Assembly: GCF_030272615.1 (NCBI RefSeq)
Contig: NC_081415.1
Location: 102,280,796 to 102,344,795, forward strand
DNA from: Cryptomeria japonica
Taxonomy: Eukaryota; Streptophyta; Pinopsida; Cupressales; Cupressaceae
Direction: 5' to 3'
Length of the DNA stretch: 64,000 bases
The first letter of the stretch is position 1. Every line of letters begins with the position of its first letter. Under the pieces are notes generated by a model that was not told the DNA's origin, ran no database searches, and saw nothing but the letters and a program-made list of their open reading frames with translations. Shown piece by piece: positions 54,290-64,000 of the stretch. The position numbers were made by a program, and so were the translations under genes.

Positions 54290-55794
54290 ATCTCTCTTAG
54301 TGAGGAAGGTGTTCAGCACAACACCCAACTTATCCCTGAAGAATAGAAACTTGCTCTTCATCAAAGCCTTTGTCAAAATGTCTGTTATCTGCTCATCCGT
54401 AGGAATGCATTGTAACTTTACTATCCCCTTCTCTACACAATCTCTGATGAAGTGGTACTTTATCTCAATATACTTTGACTTGTCATGAAACACTGGATTC
54501 ACAGATAGTTTGATACAACTCTGATCATCATAGTAAATGACTATCAGATCTAGCTTCCGATCAAAGAGCCCAACTAGAAGTTTTCGAAGATAGATAGCCT
54601 CACATGTAGCCATACTGACTGCCATATGCTCAGCCTCTGCAAAACTCAGTGCAATTGACTTTTGTTTCCTGTTGTACCAAGAGACAACTCTTGATCCTAA
54701 GCTAAAACAACACCCTGAAGTGCTCTTCTGTCAGTTGTACTGCCCAACCAATCTGCATCGATGAACCCCTCGAGCTTCACTCCATCCTGCTGAATATACC
54801 TCAGACCATAATCAATTGTGCCTTGGAGATACCTCAAAACATGCTTCACAACTACCCAGTGCACACATTTATGTTCCACCATAAATTGACTAAGTGAATT
54901 CATTGCAAAACAAATGTTTGGCCTTGTGTTGACCATATACATAATAGAGCCTATCAACTGTTTGTACAAAGTTGGGTCCATTGCCTCTGATTTAGAAGCA
55001 TCAACCTTCTTCCAATTGGTCACAAGTGGGGTGGACATGTGCTTATAGTTTTCCATCCTAAATCGCTTCAAAATATCAATTGTATACTTCCCCTATCCAA
55101 GGAAGATTTCTCCCTCTTTCTGCCACAACTCCAATCCCAGAAAATAGTGCATCAAACCCAAGTGCTTCATCTCGAACTCTCCTACAAGATCTCGCTTGCA
55201 ATGTGCTATGAGCTCTTCTGACCATGTAGGAAACAAGTCATCAACATATAACATCAATATGAGAAGCTCGCCCTTCACCTGAACATAGTACATGTTTGGA
55301 TTAGCCTCACTTTTGGTGAAGCCCACACTCTGCAAGTAACCATCAATATGTGCATACCACGCCCTGGGAGCCTTCTTGAGCCCATACAGCTCTCTCCTCA
55401 ACCTACACACGTGAGAATCCCTCTCATGCACCTCAAAACCCTCTAGTTGTTCTATGTAAATCTCTTCCTTAATCACTCCATTGAGAAAGGTTGTCTTCAC
55501 ATCCATTTGGTGAATCCTCCAACCCATCTACGTTGCTACAAAAATGATAGCCCTTATGGATGAGTACCTGGCTACAGGAGAAAAGGTGTCGTCATAGTTG
55601 ATCCCTTCCTTTTGAGAAAACCCTTTAGCCACAAATTTTTCTTGGAAATTTTTCACACTACCATCTGCAGCATGCTTGATCTTATACAACCATTTCAACC
55701 CCACCACTGACTTGTTTTTTAGTCGTGGCACTACCTCCCACACGCTATTCTTCATGATGGAAGAATACTCTTCCACCATGGCATCCCTCCACAC
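54290..55794 (-). pseudogene. Copia reverse transcriptase and RNase H relic
   Basis: Reading down from 55794, WRDAMVEEYSSIMKNSVWEV begins the reverse transcriptase, followed by QMDVKTTFLNGVIKEEIYIE and the catalytic LMLYVDDL (near 55215-55240). PTLYKQLIGSIMYMVNTRPN and a decayed RNase H follow, with CIKLSVNPVFHDKSKYIEIK and TDEQITDILTKAL. An in-frame TAG lies at 55528-55530, another stop at about 55093, and a frameshift at 54626-54697 where the RNase H first aspartate should be. In life the protein copies element RNA in cytoplasmic particles. Confidence 0.9.
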
Positions 55795-56257
55795 CTAATG
55801 CTTGGATGCCTCTTGGAAGCTAGAAGGCTCCACCTCAATTAGTTCGCTCGTGAGTGCCATATAATTAGAAAAATATTTGGGAGCCTTTCTTTGTCTAACT
55901 AGATTATGAGGATCACCAACATACTCTTAGGCCTCTCTTAGTGTTTGCTTAGTTGCCTTGTTTCTCCTCTTCCTTGTAATAGGACTACGACTGAGGAATC
56001 CTCTATTCATCCTCTGGATCAACTTGCTTGGCCTACCTACTCTACTCTCCAACTTGCATGACTGGAGTCTAAGGAGTTTGTGTAGCCTCAACCTTGGGTG
56101 CCTTCTCCTCCTCCTGAACCTCCATCAAGCTTCCAGACTTTCGAAGGGCCCTTTCCTCCTCAAACTTCACATCTCTGTGAATAACAGTTTTTCTGGGGGC
56201 AGGAATATAAACATGATAGGTCTTAGATGTTTCATTGTACCCAACAAGGATACCCTT
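55795..56257 (-). pseudogene. Copia integrase-reverse transcriptase linker, heavily decayed
   Basis: The variable, acidic, serine-rich linker between integrase and reverse transcriptase lies here by position. Frames are broken and little can be read. A plus-strand open stretch (55958-56269) is an antisense artefact. Confidence 0.6.
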
Positions 56258-57301
56258 CTATGTAGTTGATTCCAACTTGGTCCTCTTCTCCATAGGAATA
56301 TGACAATACATAAGGCATCCAAAGATGTGAATGTGTGCCAAATCTGGTTTCTTCCCGGTGAATGCCTCTTCTAGAGTCAATTTGCCCAACACTTTATGTG
56401 GACTCCTATTTTGTAGATACATGGTTGTATTGCAAGCTTCTGCCCATAAAAACCAAGGCAGATCCTGATCACGAAGCTTGGCCTTGGATGCTCCAACTAT
56501 AGCCCTGTTTTTCCATTTAGCAACCCTATTCTGCTTAGGGTTGTATGGAACTGTCAACTCTTTCTTGATACCTTCCTAAGTACAAAAATCTTTGAAGACA
56601 TTTGAGGTATACTCACCTCCATTATCTTCCTCCTTGTTTGGTTCTCCATGAGAGCCTTAAACTCTTTAAACCTACTGAAGACTTCATCTTTATTCTTCAT
56701 AAAATATATCCACACATTCTTGGAGAAATCATCAATGAAGATAACATAATACTCATACCCACTCAAGGATGTTTTTGGCATGGGCCCACATACATTTGAG
56801 TGTATGAGATCCAGGATCCCTTTAGATCTAGTGTCGTTGCTTATAAAATTTGTCTTGCCATATTTCCCAAGAGTGCAACCCTTGCACACCTCATGCTTTC
56901 TGACCTTCATCTCATGCAGCCCCATCACTATTTTCTTGAGCACATTAAGTGCTCCATGGTGAAGATGAGCCATCCTCTCGTGCCACAATTCTATAAGACC
57001 TCTACAACTGCTCACCAATGCATGTGTTGGCTCAAACTGTAACCAAAACAAACTGCCATGCCTAACTTCGATCACTTTTTCTACCTTGGAGTTCTTAGGA
57101 TGAATATAGACTTTGCCCTCTTCAAAGGTCATGATGTAACCCTTGTCCTCCAAAGTAGAAACATAGATTAAAATCTTTGTTGTACTAAGGACATACAAAA
57201 CGTCCTCCACCAATAAATGTGTAGCATCATAAAATTGTGACCCTTGCAATTTTGACCACATTTTATGCCCTCACCTCTGTGACTGCATTTCCCTACTCAA
57301 T
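56258..57301 (-). pseudogene. Copia GAG-pre-integrase and integrase relic
   Basis: Reading down from 57261, LVEDVLYVLSTTK closes the protease region. LWHERMAHLHHGALNVL with CKGCTLGKYGKTNF is the H-H-C-C zinc module. DLIHSNVCGPM and VIFIDDFSKNVWIYFMKNKD hold the first two catalytic aspartates. The catalytic glutamate (NGGEYTSNVF, near 56600-56630) has slipped into another frame. The end of integrase continues at 56557-56258 with TVPYNPKQNRVAKWKNRAIV. The protein would insert element DNA, but the frameshift disables it. Confidence 0.9.
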
Positions 57302-58463
57302 TGGGACCCCTCTTTGCATCTTCATTCCAAGTTTCCTCTTGTTCTAGCTCTTGTGTCACCTCGAGACCTTGTCTAGGCCCCAAAATAGGGCAGGACAAGG
57401 GTGTGGCGCCCCTGTCCCTCCTAGGAGAGGGGCGCAGCACCCATGTCCCCCCTAGGAGAGGGGAGTGGCAGCCTTGTCCTCCCTCTTAGGGTGGCTCTAA
57501 GATGGGTCCATCTGACCCTTGGACCTAAATTGCTCTCTGGGATTTAAAATTCTCCTATGTCAACCTTCAGTGAGATGAAAATTAATCCTCTCAAGCAAGT
57601 ATAAAAGGGATTTAGTCCTTTCATTTGCATAAGCAGAAATAAGCGAAGTTGGTTATAAGCAAACATAGGCTAAAATATACATCATCAAGTGTTCAAGTGT
57701 TCAAGTCTTCAAACATCTCCTTCATGTGTCTTCTTCATTCATCCATCGGAGCAACATTACAACATTCATTTGCAAGCATGTGTGTGTTAGGGTTTTGTCA
57801 TGTTACATGCCATTTCATGCAACACTTGTGATTATATTCAAGAAGCAAAGCAATCATCATCAACAAATTGCAGATCTACAAGGTATACATTTCCATCATT
57901 TACATTTAAGCATTTGCAATTACTTTCTTTCAAGATTGATTCCTCAATTGGGGTTTGACTGAGGCAAACCCCTATCCACAACCCTTCTTGCCTTCTTTTC
58001 TATGTGTAGGTTGCAGGTGCGCAGCTATAATTACAGGTTTGGGCTTCATTTGCAAAGATGAGAAAACCCTTTTCGTTTCGCAAATTTTTCGGAGGACCGT
58101 GTGCACTTTCAACATGGTCCCGATTACTTTTCTCCAAATTTGCAGGGCAGATCCGTATCAGTCTAAATATCTCAGATCCAAAGTTACAGCGTGATCCCGA
58201 ACCGATAGCTCCTTATTTCACCCATTTTATATCTATTTTCCACATAGTCAACAAATCAACTCTTCTACTTACAAAAGAGGGTAAATTGCATTGCACCCTT
58301 GCAATTCACTTAGTATTAAGATCCTTACTCACTTTATGATTTGGATCTAGTGAATTCAACCCCTCTTTTGAATATAAAGTATCTCCCAAGTGAAAATCAT
58401 CCTAGTGATTTCCTTTCTCTCTCCAAGGTGGGGAATCACTAGGGTTCAATTTTTCACTTTACA
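57302..58463 (+). repeat. Gypsy LTR truncating the copia element
   Basis: TGGGACCCC at 57302 starts where the copia translation breaks, and TTTACA at 58458-58463 ends just before TTTTGGTGAACCCGATGTCC, a typical LTR/primer-site arrangement. The TATA box lies at 57600. The segment at 57950-58080 ('caaacccctatcc', 'gcaggtg', 'tttgcaaagatga') resembles the R-U5 region of the gypsy LTRs at 2273 and 17187, so the families are related. Confidence 0.6.
57600..57606 (+). promoter_or_regulatory. TATA box of gypsy LTR
   Basis: TATAAAA followed by GGGATTTAG lies about 300 bp into the LTR, matching the position seen in the LTR at 2273. Strong consensus. Confidence 0.6.
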
Positions 58464-59278
58464 TTTTGGTGAACCCGATGTCCTACATCTTAATTCTGAT
58501 TTCTTATTTGTTAGATCTAAATAATTACAATTTGAACTTTAAAATTTCATTTCCAAGTTTGATCTTTTTGCAAAATTTAGAGGTTAATTGCATAAAAACC
58601 CTAAATTTTCATTTTGAGGAAATTAAGCTTGTGAAGTGTAGCATTTTGGTTGCTTGTTTCAGATCTGATTTCTATTTCAAAATTGCAATTCAAATATGTC
58701 TTTTCATTCTGAAAATTAAGTGGTTAAACAGTAAAACCCTAATTTTTAAGAATCTCTTATTTTTGACCTTTGACTGCCAATTTGACCGATCTAGACATCT
58801 CCAAATCAGCTATTTTTTTGGATTTTGCAATAAAATCATAATATCTATCATCCCTGAAAATTTTGAAAAAAATTAATCAGACCGTGTGCACTTTCAACAT
58901 GGACCCTAGCTTTTTTTCTCGAAATTTCGAGAGACAGAATAGACTATTGGCTAATTTTATCAATTTTAAACCTCCTAAGGTCAAAAGCAAATTCAAAATT
59001 GAATATTTGATTTTCTTGCAATTTATAAAAAATCTAGATTTGAAATTGAATTTGTGCAAAATTTGGATCTTACTTCAATTTTCAAATTTATCATTATTGT
59101 CAGACTTGTCTTCTTGCCTAAAATTCAAATTTTCAATTTCCCTCCTTTTCCCACAATTCAAAATTTAAAAATTAAGTGGTTAGGTCCTAAAACCCTAATT
59201 TTTAAAATTAATTGGATTTTGTGCAAATCTCAATCATTTTTCCACAATTTCAGTTTTCTAAACATCATCTAAGGTGGC
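58464..59278 (+). other. Gypsy leader with repeated motifs
   Basis: The possible primer site TTTGGTGAACCCGATGTC lies at 58467-58484. The hairpin-like GACCGTGTGCACTTTCAACA (58880) and two 'aattaagtggtta...aaaccctaattttta' units (58718, 59170) recur in the next leader. Open stretches here are low-complexity. Confidence 0.5.
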
Positions 59279-60180
59279 TGTAGACACCTAAAATTAATAT
59301 TTAATTAATTTAAGCTTGTCAACATAATTAATTGATTGTGTTATCCTTATTCTTCTCAGTGTTAATTAAATCCAATTTAATTAATCTTGTCACTATTGTC
59401 CAATAATTAATTTATCAAATAAATTAATTGTTCCTTTATTCTTCTAAAGTCCCTTCAATAATTAATTCCTCTAAACCCGCTCAGTTAATTAATTTTAATA
59501 AATTAACCTAGTCATGTAATTGGTACAAATCATTTTTCCTAATTCCACTCAACCTAATTAATTCTTCTAGAATCTCTCTTAATCTCACTTATCATTATTT
59601 CTCCAATTTTAAATTCCCACTCATGTCACATCAACATTAAGCCTCTCAAAGAAATTCAAATTTCTTTGAATCCCTCCATGCGTCATTTATTTTGGAATTT
59701 TTAATTCCTCTCCCCTTTCCCCAAGGAATTTTATATTCCTATTTATTTTCCCAAGGCATCCTTAATCCATGCCCACCATTTCAAATCAATCTCAACCTTC
59801 CATAACCAAATCAATCATGGCCCTTCATTGGCCTCCTCCAATATATAAATTGGAGAATCATTTCCTCACAAAGGGATCCACTTCCTCTATAGCATTCTCA
59901 TGCTGCCAATTCTCTCTTCTATTCTCTTCTATCATATCCTTATCACGTCCTCATAATCCTTCAATCTTCTAGTCCAAATCTATCCAAATCCATCAATAAT
60001 CCATCAATCCAAATCCTATCAAATCCTAATCTTGTTGAGCAAATGAGAGCAATCCACATCCACATCAAGAAAGGAGCACATCAAGTGGAGCATCAAAGGG
60101 GCGCATCTTCCACTTCATCAAGCTCAATCCGAGGAACAAGAGATAACTATGAGGTATAATGGTGTTTGTTGCATTTGTTT
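59279..60180 (+). repeat. Second gypsy-type LTR (right end uncertain)
   Basis: The block begins TGTAGACACCTAAAATTAAT and is rich in AATTAATT. It contains TATATAAAT at 59842, and the composition changes at about 60180. A second copy to fix the right end is not in the window. The start interrupts sequence whose style matches the previous leader, which supports insertion. Confidence 0.4.
59842..59850 (+). promoter_or_regulatory. TATA box of second gypsy-type LTR
   Basis: TATATAAAT in the context CTCCAATATATAAATTGGAG. The flanks themselves form an inverted repeat (CTCCAAT/ATTGGAG). Confidence 0.45.
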
Positions 60181-61024
60181 GATATTTTATGCATATTTTG
60201 ATTCAAACTAACCATTTTCCTCCTCTCTAGTTTTCCCTGGGTTCAGTGGCCTTATCCATTAGGGGTGACCTTTTTCAAATTTGCAATTCAAATTCCTCAT
60301 TTTTCTCAAAACCCTAATAGGGTCCTATTTCGACATTCAAACCTTAATTTCACCTATCTAGAAATCGTAAAATCAGCCAATTTTGGGGGGTTATCTTTAA
60401 AATCATCATAACTTTCATCCCTGAAAATTTTGATAAAATTTGGCCAGACCGTGTGCACTTTCAACACGGTCCCTGACTTTTTTCCTGAAATTTCGGGAGA
60501 CTGTTATGACTGTATTCATTTGCTTAAATCTAGAAAATTGGCTGATTTTGTCAAATTTTGATCCCTCTAAAATAAAAAACAATCTCCACTTTCAACAATT
60601 TAATTTCCAAGATATAGTTTAAAATTAAGTGGTTAATTCAGAACAACCCTAATTTTAAATTTCAAAATTTTAATTCAATAACTTTCAATTTTTAAAATTA
60701 AGAGGTTTTTCAAGAGGCCCTAATTTTAATCTCTTTTAGATTAAATTAGGAGGTTATTTTTTTACACAATCCTAATTTTTAATTTTCTATTTCCTAAGAG
60801 GTTGCATTATTATTCTTTTAATCAATTAGTTCATTTAATTGAATAATCATTTTTTCCCATAATTTTGAATTATTCAATTATTTTGCAAGTTTCAAATTTC
60901 AAAATTCCAATTTTAAATTTGCAATTCAAATTCCATTTTCCCTCCTTTATTCAATTTCTCTATGCATGTATTGGGTGAACATTATTATGGTTAAATGGCA
61001 TATGAGTTTCTTGTTTGATCATAA
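60181..61024 (+). other. Second gypsy leader with shared segment
   Basis: Positions 60370-60530 match 58800-58960, including 'atccctgaaaattttga' and the GACCGTG...CACGGTC hairpin at 60447-60472. Three more 'aaattaag.ggtt...ccctaatttt' units follow (60611, 60694, 60736). The rest is very AT-rich with no supported gene. Confidence 0.5.
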
Positions 61025-62211
61025 GTGCATATGGATTTTTTATCTTATTTTGCTAATTCAATTTCAAGTTACATTAAAGATGTTCATGATGTTCCCTTTC
61101 ATGCATATGATGATAATTTAGTTCTCCCTTTCATTCATACCTATGATTTACCCTCTCCCAAAATCGATCTCATTAGTGAGGGCACATTGGTGCAAAAAGG
61201 GAATATGGACACTTTTTTCAAAGATCTCCTAAAGATGAATCTCTGGAGAATTGTGTTCCTTCCTCTCCTAAAAAGTACCTCCCTCATAAGGATTATTTGG
61301 TGCAAGAGGATGATATTATGGCTCCATACCATACCTTCTTTTCACGATCTTCCCTATAAATATGAAGCATTAATTACATATGATAGTCCTTTTCCTAATG
61401 AGTGTCTTGAACATAAAGATACCTTAGAATAAGAGGATGATATTATTTCTCATTATAATTCTCTCTCTCCCAAAATTCAAGAGCCTAACAAAAATCAAAT
61501 CAACTCCATTCATGTTCCTAGGAAACCAAAAATTCTTCCTGATTATCATGTTGTGCCTTACACATATACTAATGAGGTAGTTGATGAGAACATAAGTGAA
61601 GCATCATACGCTTTCTTAGTTCCTACAATCCTCTCTTCAATTTACTCAAATACACCATCTCCTACCAAAGAAGTTCCTACAAAAGAACTCATAGAGGATG
61701 ATTGGGGGTCCTTAGATTTCACTCCTACCTTTTCTAGAAAGTCTAAGATGCCTGAATTTCATATTCTAGATTTTTCTCTTAACACAAATCTCAAAATTGA
61801 TTGGGCCTCTTTAAAATTCAATCTCATTCCCCCTAAGAGTGAACCCTATTTTGAACATACACATGGATACAATGGACAAATGCTTGAATGTGAGCGACAA
61901 AGCCATGAGAAATCACACTTTCCTTTGCCTTGTAAGTCCACACCTTCTCATTCTAATTTGAGTTACAACAAGAAAATGTGTTGACCAATCTTCTAAATTC
62001 TAACTTAATATCTCCTCTTTGTCCTAAACAAAGAAGAAAACATAAACAACATTCTCAAACTTCTTTTTTTTGTAAATACCATCAAACCCATAGCCATTCT
62101 ACTAACGAGTGTCAAGCTTTGAAAACACAAATACAACATTACATTGATTTACGCATGTTAAAAATAACATCTAACAATGAATGGCATATTCATCATGATC
62201 ATTTAAAATAA
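61025..62211 (+). pseudogene. Ty3/gypsy gag-like ORF with CHHC finger
   Basis: Three open stretches (61025-61432, 61553-61984, 61978-62211) form a broken protein of about 390 residues. The first parts are acidic and rich in S, P and H with no recognised fold. Near the end CKYHQTHSHSTNECQALKTQ fits the C-x2-H-x4-H-x4-C finger followed by an amphipathic helix found in this gypsy gag group; compare the damaged form at 6560. It probably acted as nucleocapsid. Stops near 61432 and 61982 and a frameshift disable it. No protease or polymerase follows. Confidence 0.6.
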
Positions 62212-62428
62212 CATTCAAGTTCCTATTATGTTGCTCCTCACTATGTGACATAGTTAGCCTACCTATTGGGAGCTCCTTACCATTCATGGTGGTACAATTT
62301 CAGGTGCAATCATACTTAGTGAGAAATGTAATAGTCTATTTATTCTTGCCTCTATGCTTGGGGGGCAAGAATATTCCTTTTCCTCTTTCTAAGGTTTCAC
62401 TATTTTCTTTATGGAGTACATTATTCAC
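62212..62428 (+). other. Noncoding region after gag-like ORF
   Basis: Contains a G-run, CTTGGGGGGCAAG (62358-62368), the first of three similar runs in this stretch (62360, 62760, 63345) that look like polypurine tracts or their relics. Confidence 0.4.
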
Positions 62429-62740
62429 AAACTTGATGTCCTTTCTTGCATGGAGTTTTCCTTCATGCGAGCGCATGTTTGTTCCGTGAGTGGGACCTTT
62501 TCCTTGCTTGAAAGGGTACGTCTATTATGAACAATCTCTCCTCAAAGAACTTTTGTGAATCCTCTTCTTTCTCTTTCTTTGCAAATTACCTCTTTTGTTG
62601 TGTTATTCATAACTTGATGTCCTTTCTTGAATGGAGTTATCCTTCATGCAAGCACATGTTTGTTCCTTGGTTAGGATGTATTCCTTGCTTGAAACAACAC
62701 ATCTCTTATGAGTAGTCTCTCTCTAGAAGTTGTGTAATTC
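62429..62740 (+). repeat. Imperfect tandem duplication, offset 182 bp
   Basis: 'aacttgatgtcctttcttg', 'atggagtt.tccttcatgc', 'gcacatgtttgttcc' and 'ccttgcttgaaa' occur in the same order from 62429 and again from 62611. The copies have diverged moderately and have no coding value. Confidence 0.75.
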
Positions 62741-62766
62741 TTCTCGTTTTCCTACACTTGGGGGGC

Positions 62767-62770
<4 letters not shown>

Positions 62771-62822
<52 letters not shown>
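62771..62822. repeat. (CT)26 microsatellite
   Basis: Fifty-two bases of uninterrupted CT directly follow GGGGGGCAATT. A perfect tract of this length is likely to be length-variable. Confidence 0.97.
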
Positions 62823-62823
<1 letters not shown>

Positions 62824-63401
62824 AGGATCCACTCTTTCCTATGTTGTGGATGGTTTATTGATTGATGGCATTCCTTGTGTGGAATTGTTGTTGTTCAAGG
62901 GTTATCTCTTATACAAGAGGTGTAAGTCCTTGACTACAATCTCTTTCACACTTGGTAATGTACATCTATAATAAATTCACCCATCCCCATCGGGATAAAA
63001 ATGAGTCATCCTTCATCAAGAATCCCTTTCACCTAGCAATAGGAAGGAGGATTGAATTCTTGTTCTCTTATGCGCTTCGTTTTAGAAGATGATACATTTG
63101 TCTACGACAACTCCTCTTGGAGGTAGATGTCTTTTGAGCAAAGATATCTTATCCTCCAAGGATCTACTTTACACTTACAATAAGATATCTCTTTTCAACT
63201 ATCTTATCCTTGCTTGAAGAGTATTCCCTCTCTTGCATAGATCTATGACATTGTTGCATAATGGATATCTTCTTTGTGTTGAAGGTAGGTATCCTTTTTC
63301 TACTTTCCTTAAGATATCAACTATAAACTATGTTGGCATCTTAAGGGGGGGGGCACCCACGTTGCTCCTTTTGTATTATATTTCTCTTGTGTATTGTATC
63401 C
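62823..63401. other. Noncoding retroelement sequence
   Basis: T- and C-rich sequence with 'ctctt' and 'atatctt' words, ending in a run of nine G (63345-63353) followed by CACCC. No gene or element end is established. Confidence 0.4.
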
Positions 63402-63663
63402 CTTATATAGTGGGTCATTCTCAGAACTAGAGGACAGCCTCTTAGAGTGATATGTTGCCACTTTTCTCTTATACAGTGGGTCATTCTCAGAACCAAAGCA
63501 CAACCTCTTAGAGTGAGATGTTGTCACTTTTCTCTTATACAGTGGGTCATTCTCAGAACCAGAGCACAACCTCTTAGAGTGAGATGTCGCCACTTTTCTC
63601 TTATATAGTGGGTCATTCTCGAAACCAGAGGGCAGCCTCTTAGAGCGAGGTGTCGCCACTTTC
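63402..63663. repeat. 66-bp minisatellite, four units
   Basis: Units start CTTATA(T/C)AGTGGGTCATTC at 63402, 63468, 63534 and 63600, each 66 bp except the last, which is slightly short. Because 66 is a multiple of three, the minus strand stays open and encodes 22-residue repeats containing HSKRL and ENDPLYK. There is no other sign that this is a gene. Confidence 0.93.
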
Positions 63664-64000
63664 TTGACATTTGTACTATACATCTTATACAGGTTGTAGC
63701 ATACTCGAGCATAGACTCCTATGAGGTGCTTCAAACCTCACGTGCACACACGCACATGAGGTTGAGTGGGACTAATAGTATTCTCACCCTCCTCCCTTAC
63801 ATGGATCACCTAGATAAAATCTAGGGGATAGTTTTCCATGTCCTCTTTCCTCCATGGATCACCTAATTCTAGGGGAGAGATTCCCATGGTTCCTTTTGTT
63901 CACCTTTCTTCTCATGGATCACCAAATTGTGTGTTCATGTTCTCTCTCTTCTTCCTCTCATGAACTCATAGTTTTACTATTGATGGTTCATGGATGATGT
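63664..64000. other. Window end, short degenerate repeats
   Basis: 'catggatcacc' occurs three times (63799, 63853, 63914), each followed by related 'ctaggggat/ccatg' sequence. It probably continues the retroelement beyond the window. No gene is seen. Confidence 0.45.

Larger units (their letters stand above)
53752..57301 (-). mobile_element. 5'-truncated Ty1/copia retrotransposon
   Basis: The minus strand encodes, from high to low coordinates, GAG-pre-integrase, integrase, reverse transcriptase and RNase H, then a purine tract and a 3' LTR. Gag, most of protease and the 5' LTR are missing because the gypsy LTR starting near 57302 cuts the element. Several in-frame stops and frameshifts show that it is inactive. 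It is better preserved than the copia relic at position 1 and belongs to a different subfamily, judging by its protein sequence. Confidence 0.9.
57302..64000 (+). mobile_element. Nested Ty3/gypsy retroelements (open at window end)
   Basis: Plus-strand order: an LTR with TATA box ending at 58463, a leader, a second LTR-like block starting TGTAGACACC at 59279 with its own TATA box, a second leader that shares a 150-bp segment with the first, a gag-like ORF with a CHHC finger, and a long noncoding 3' part with three G-runs. This fits a younger element inserted in the leader of an older one of a related family. No reverse transcriptase is seen before the window ends. Confidence 0.55.

Noticed and set aside
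63321-63734. 137-codon minus-strand frame as a repeat protein gene
   Set aside because: It is created by the 66-bp minisatellite, lacks a recognisable domain and lies in noncoding retroelement sequence.
1-64000. tRNA, rRNA or other small RNA genes
   Set aside because: No cloverleaf, rRNA core or similar signal was found by reading; a covariance-model search would be needed to exclude small ones.

Overview
The window looks like nuclear DNA of a seed plant with a very large, repeat-swollen genome, most likely a gymnosperm (conifer). The evidence is AT-rich sequence, decayed and nested Ty1/copia, Ty3/gypsy, L1-type LINE and hAT elements nearly end to end, and a small conserved gene split by a 25-kb intron. 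The conifer assignment is inference; no species marker is visible.

The one convincing host gene is MED28, a Mediator subunit, on the minus strand. Three coding exons (49404-49560, 24248-24360, 19375-19509) join in frame with GT/AG introns and encode about 134 residues. The gene covers 30.2 kb. Intron 1 is 25,043 bp and intron 2 is 4,738 bp, and both are filled with transposable elements.

Left flank (1-18175): a truncated minus-strand copia element (1-2272) abuts a plus-strand Ty3/gypsy element (2273-18175) that has gag and protease relics but no visible reverse transcriptase. Two younger insertions sit inside the gypsy element: a copia-derived composite at 7038-8878 with 5-bp duplications TGATT, and a 6.2-kb L1-type LINE at 10939-17129 with 13-bp duplications.

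Intron 2 holds a non-autonomous hAT element (20734-21621; 8-bp duplications ATTAGGAC) with a GC-rich core, inserted in the edge of a small foldback element. It also holds a short tandem array and a dispersed repeat.

Intron 1 holds two related very large elements, A (25166-31830; TSD GGTAC) and B (40167-47415; TSD GTATC). Both begin TGTTGA and end CACAACA, and neither shows an internal pair of LTRs. They fit giant solo LTRs best. B carries a decayed ORF of about 1,050 codons of unknown function and a 12-copy array of hairpins spaced about 166 bp apart. A carries a 2-kb minisatellite built on ATGAAGTTCGCTCC and two purine-rich tracts. Between A and B are a decayed hAT transposase gene (33560-35685) and an LTR-retroelement leader with a tRNA-Met-type primer site.

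Right flank (49561-64000): the MED28 upstream region, a gene-free stretch with a 21-bp tandem array, a truncated minus-strand copia element (53752-57301), then nested Ty3/gypsy LTRs, leaders and a decayed gag-like ORF (57302 to the end), with a (CT)26 microsatellite and a 66-bp minisatellite. Apart from MED28, every coding region seen is a broken transposable-element gene.
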